Assembly (NCBI GenBank): GCA_022565015.1
Contig: JADFKI010000166.1
Span: 1-8,364 of the forward strand
Reading direction: 5' to 3'
From: Chloroflexota bacterium
Lineage (GTDB): Bacteria; Chloroflexota; Dehalococcoidia; Lucifugimonadales; JADFKI01
DNA: 8,364 nt
Part shown: piece after piece, positions 6,245 through 8,364 of the stretch
How the letters are laid out: each line of letters begins with the position of its first letter
How positions within the stretch are numbered: position 1 is the first letter of the stretch
Notes under the pieces: generated by a model
Database searches by the model: none
Told to the model about the DNA's origin: nothing
What the model saw: only the letters and a program-made list of their open reading frames with translations
Translations under genes and position numbers: made by a program

Positions 6245-7639
6245 CTAGATCGGCGGCCGCTTGTCTATTAGCCGGGCGTGCTGCTGGTAGGCGTACGCCG
6301 TTTTGAACACGGTAGGCTCATCGAAGGGCTTTCCGGCGATTTGCAGCCCAACGGGCAGTCCTTGAGGTGTAAAGCCGCAAGGCACCGAAATGGCCGGCAT
6401 CCCGGTAAGATTGTACGGACCCGTGAAGCTCGGGCTCCGTGAAGACGTCATGACGTCGGATTCCGCGAAGGTTGGCGGAGGAGCGGACATCGTCGGCGAT
6501 ACGATCACGTCAACGCTCTGCATGACCTCGGCGAACTCGCGCTTTAGCACGTTGCGGACGCGCTGCGCCTGCACGTAGTCGGACGACGTGAAAAGCCCGC
6601 CGACCCTAAATCTCGCCCTGACCATGTCTCCAAAGAGCTCGGGCGTCTTCAACAGCTTGGGCTCGTGGTATGCGAAGGCCTCGCTGAGCATGATGACAGG
6701 CTGCGCGGCCCCCGCGTATTCCAGCATGGGCACGTTAATCTCCTCGATGTGAGCGCCCAATGTCTCAAGGTCCTTGATCGCTGCGTCCACGGTGCTCTGT
6801 ACATCCTTGCTGATCGAAGGCGAGTCGGCAAAGAAGAAATGCCTCGGCACGCCTATCCGGAGGCCTTTAATGTCACCCGTCATAGAGGTGAGGTAGTCGG
6901 GTACGGGCTGCCTGCTGGTGGTGGGGTCCCTGGGGTCGTGGCCGGCGATGGCCTGAAGCATGATCGCCGAGTCCTCGACGGTCCACGTCAAGGGGCCGCA
7001 GTGGTCCAGCGTCCAGCTCAGGGGGACGACGCCGTAGCGGCTCACCCGGCCGTAGGTCGCCTTGATGCCCACGATGCCGCAGTGCGACGCCGGGCCGCGA
7101 ATGGAGCCGCCGGTGCAGGAGCCGAGAGCGCCCATGCACAGCCCCGCCGCGACCGCCGCGCCCGAGCCGCTGCTGGAGCCGCCGGGAATGTGGTCGAGGT
7201 TCCATGGATTTCGGGCCAGGGGATGGCCGCACGTCGGATCGGGCCCTCCCAGCGCGAACTCGTGCATGGACAGCTTTCCCAGCAGTATGGCGCCGGCCTC
7301 ACGAAGGCGCGCAGTCGTCGTCGCGTCCTCGTCCGGAACGCGGTCCGCCATGACTCTGGAGCTCGCCGTAGTCAGAACGCCCTTGGTGTCGTACAGGTCC
7401 TTGAGGGCGATGGGGATTCCGTGAAGCGGGCCTTTATACCCGCCTCGCTGTATCTCCGCCTCGGCATCTCGGGCCTCAGCCAGGGCCGAATCCGAGAGCA
7501 CCGTGATGTAGGCCTGCAGCTGTTCGTCGAGCCTGGCTATTCGGTCGAGAAAGGCCTGAGTCAGTTCGACAGGAGACAGCTCGCCTTCCTTGATGAGCGC
7601 TGACGCCTCGCTGATTGTGAGAAAATGGAGATCAGTCAT
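6245..7639 (-). CDS. Amidase-signature family hydrolase (GatA/AtzE-like)
   Basis: A 464-residue amide hydrolase of the amidase-signature family. The catalytic set is Lys80 (PIALKD), cis-Ser155 (PGGSSSGSG) and nucleophile Ser179 (CTGGSIRGPA); the 24-residue gap between the serines is the family standard. The usual aspartate in the DTGGS signature is cysteine here (Cys175). The ATG at 7639 has AAGGA six bases upstream. A small GatC/AtzG-like protein gene ends 20 nt before it, so the two are probably translated together and may form a complex. No partner like GatB is present, so glutamyl-tRNA amidotransferase function is not supported. Substrates of this family cannot be read from sequence; position before a molybdenum hydroxylase suggests a catabolic amide, which is inference. 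No signal peptide is seen, so it is cytoplasmic. Confidence 0.92.
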   Translation of the reverse strand: MTDLHFLTISEASALIKEGELSPVELTQAFLDRIARLDEQLQAYITVLSDSALAEARDAEAEIQRGGYKGPLHGIPIALKDLYDTKGVLTTASSRVMADRVPDEDATTTARLREAGAILLGKLSMHEFALGGPDPTCGHPLARNPWNLDHIPGGSSSGSGAAVAAGLCMGALGSCTGGSIRGPASHCGIVGIKATYGRVSRYGVVPLSWTLDHCGPLTWTVEDSAIMLQAIAGHDPRDPTTSRQPVPDYLTSMTGDIKGLRIGVPRHFFFADSPSISKDVQSTVDAAIKDLETLGAHIEEINVPMLEYAGAAQPVIMLSEAFAYHEPKLLKTPELFGDMVRARFRVGGLFTSSDYVQAQRVRNVLKREFAEVMQSVDVIVSPTMSAPPPTFAESDVMTSSRSPSFTGPYNLTGMPAISVPCGFTPQGLPVGLQIAGKPFDEPTVFKTAYAYQQHARLIDKRPPI

Positions 7640-7659
7640 GGGTCTTCCTTAGCTTTCGG

Positions 7660-7851
7660 CTACTGCTCGGGCTGGAATACTACGGCGAGGTCCTCGGCGT
7701 CGAGCTCCAGGTCATGTATGGGCGCGATCTGCCGCGCGAAGTGCTCGTACATGGGCTTCAGCGCCTCGAGCTCCTCGGCGCTAAGCTTCATGCCCGACCT
7801 CTCCGTCAGTGCGCGGAAGGCCTCGTTGGATATTTCCGTGTGTTCAGCCAT
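7660..7851 (-). CDS. Small GatC/AtzG-like protein, likely amidase partner
   Basis: A 63-residue protein without signal or membrane segment. Residues 24-44 form a charged helix (SAEELEALKPMYEHFARQI), followed by a linker and the ending DLAVVFQPEQ. This layout, a helix followed by an acidic linker and a closing V-F-x-P, is that of GatC and AtzG (DUF4089-type) proteins, which wrap around an amidase and are encoded just before it. The amidase start lies 20 nt downstream, which supports the pairing. The ATG at 7851 follows an in-frame TAG nine bases upstream; AAGGAG lies at 7864-7869, 12 bases away, a longer spacing than usual. The family assignment rests on short motifs and context, so it is probable and not proven. 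Confidence 0.65.
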   Translation of the reverse strand: MAEHTEISNEAFRALTERSGMKLSAEELEALKPMYEHFARQIAPIHDLELDAEDLAVVFQPEQ

Positions 7852-7921
7852 GATTCTTAGCTACTCCTTCAAGCGGGTATTTGCGGTTCAGCTCCACTGC
7901 TCATTCTCTATCGCCGACTAT

Positions 7922-7940
7922 CTAAGCTGGACTTTGTACA
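7922..7940 (+). repeat. Left arm of an imperfect 19-bp inverted repeat
   Basis: This 19-mer ends in GACTTTGTACA and matches the reverse complement of 8122-8140 at 17 of 19 positions. It also overlaps a 12-bp palindrome, CTTTGTACAAAG (7932-7943). The two arms span 219 bases. It may be the end of a small element or a pair of operators upstream of the amidase operon. Confidence 0.45.
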
Positions 7941-8121
7941 AAGAAGTTTCCTAAATTTGAGGGCATTCGGACGGGTTTATTATGGTGCCTTCGCTCTGCT
8001 GCATAAACACCTGTCTCATCGTTCAAGGACCTTGTGCACATCACCCTGCAAACTCGACGTGCAAAAGTCTGTCAATCACTGACCATCAGCCGTACGCCTT
8101 CGTGTTGAGGCTCAATTGGAA

Positions 8122-8140
8122 TGTACAAAGTCGAGCTAAG
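8122..8140 (-). repeat. Right arm of the imperfect 19-bp inverted repeat
   Basis: TGTACAAAGTC followed by GAGCTAAG is the inverted partner of 7922-7940 with two mismatches. It ends six bases before the palindromic repeat at 8146, so the two repeat systems are directly adjacent. No matching target-site duplication is evident at the outer edges. Confidence 0.45.
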
Positions 8141-8145
8141 AGGGG

Positions 8146-8175
8146 CCCGTCATTCCGGCGAAAGCCGGAATCCAG
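8146..8175 (+). repeat. REP-like palindromic repeat, copy 1
   Basis: A 30-base unit with core ATTCCGGC-GAAA-GCCGGAAT (8152-8171), an 8-bp stem with a GAAA tetraloop, flanked by CCCGTC and CCAG. It is identical in reverse complement to 8301-8330. The class resembles dispersed repeats with an ATTCC/GGAAT palindrome such as dRS3 of Neisseria, though the sequence differs. Confidence 0.85.
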
Positions 8176-8300
8176 CCAGACTATCCCTTCATACAGGTCC
8201 CGCCAACCCCAATTACCTTTCTCGATCATCTCGACTCTCCACGCTCGCCTCCATCCCTCGATCGTCTTCTCCCGTGCGAAGGGCCGACTTCACCAACCCT

Positions 8301-8330
8301 CTGGATTCCGGCTTTCGCCGGAATGACGGG
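8301..8330 (-). repeat. REP-like palindromic repeat, copy 2 (inverted)
   Basis: This is an exact inverted copy of 8146-8175 over 30 bases; identity stops sharply at both ends. The pair encloses 125 bases, making a 185-base unit shaped like a miniature inverted-repeat element or a paired REP (BIME-like) unit. Confidence 0.85.
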
Positions 8331-8364
8331 GGCTTGGGAGCACGTTCGTTGAATGGGTGTCTTC

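Larger units (their letters stand above)
7852..8364. other. Gene-free region with nested repeats
   Basis: No real gene is supported in these 513 bases. The part next to 7852 must hold the promoter of the amidase operon; a possible -10 (CATAAT, 7984-7979 on the - strand) lacks a good -35. The rest contains two pairs of inverted repeats listed separately. The open frame at 7982-8326 encodes the typical artefact peptide PSFRRKPES from a palindromic repeat. Confidence 0.5.

Noticed and set aside
6665..7603. 312-codon + strand frame opposite the amidase
   Set aside because: It lies antisense to the amidase signature motifs, is rich in Arg/Gly/Val, and lacks family features.
8070..8075. Perfect TTGACA -35 on the - strand upstream of the amidase operon
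   Set aside because: No acceptable -10 box is found 16-18 bases downstream.
7982..8326. 114-codon + strand frame
   Set aside because: It runs through the palindromic repeat and gives the artefact peptide PSFRRKPES common to such repeats; no ribosome-binding site.
8146..8330. CRISPR array
   Set aside because: Only two repeat copies, in opposite orientation and 125 bases apart, with no cas genes.

Overview
The window looks like part of a bacterial chromosome with moderately high GC, compact operons and hairpin terminators. An orphan aldehyde/CO dehydrogenase-type molybdenum hydroxylase subunit, a CoxD-like MoxR ATPase, an amidase, a secreted subtilase with a tail domain common in marine bacteria, and dispersed ATTCCGGC-GAAA-GCCGGAAT palindromes together suggest a free-living heterotroph. 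My best guess is Chloroflexota (Dehalococcoidia/SAR202-like), but that is inference from gene content and no phylogenetic marker is present.

Left part (1-2701, + strand). Two hairpin terminators close an upstream gene that lies outside the window. After a candidate promoter comes a secreted S8 serine protease (353-2062): signal peptide, I9 propeptide, catalytic domain with intact Asp/His/Ser, proline linker, Ig-like domain, second proline linker, C-terminal domain. The C-terminal domain is cut by a frameshift; its missing 47 codons continue in another frame to 2180. A strong GCAA-loop terminator follows. A TATAAT promoter then precedes a small DUF971 protein (2372-2701) with metal-binding cysteines.

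Middle and right part (2698-7851, - strand). Read from the right, the genes are a 63-residue GatC/AtzG-like protein, an amidase-signature hydrolase 20 nt downstream, a long imperfect hairpin, a 781-residue molybdopterin-binding subunit with the form II motif AYRGAGR, a 107-nt gap with two 10-bp perfect hairpins, and a CoxD-like MoxR AAA+ ATPase. The ATPase and the DUF971 gene converge and share a single CTAG as both stop codons. The likely biological theme is oxidation of an organic, possibly N-heterocyclic, substrate by the Mo-hydroxylase, with the MoxR protein helping to mature the enzyme and the amidase cleaving an amide. The small FeS, medium FAD and CoxE-type subunits normally found with such enzymes are absent here.

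Right edge (7852-8364). No gene is supported. The stretch holds an imperfect inverted repeat (7922-7940 / 8122-8140) and, six bases further on, a perfect 30-nt inverted pair of palindromic repeats (8146-8175 / 8301-8330) around a 125-nt spacer of low purine content, which looks like a miniature mobile element.
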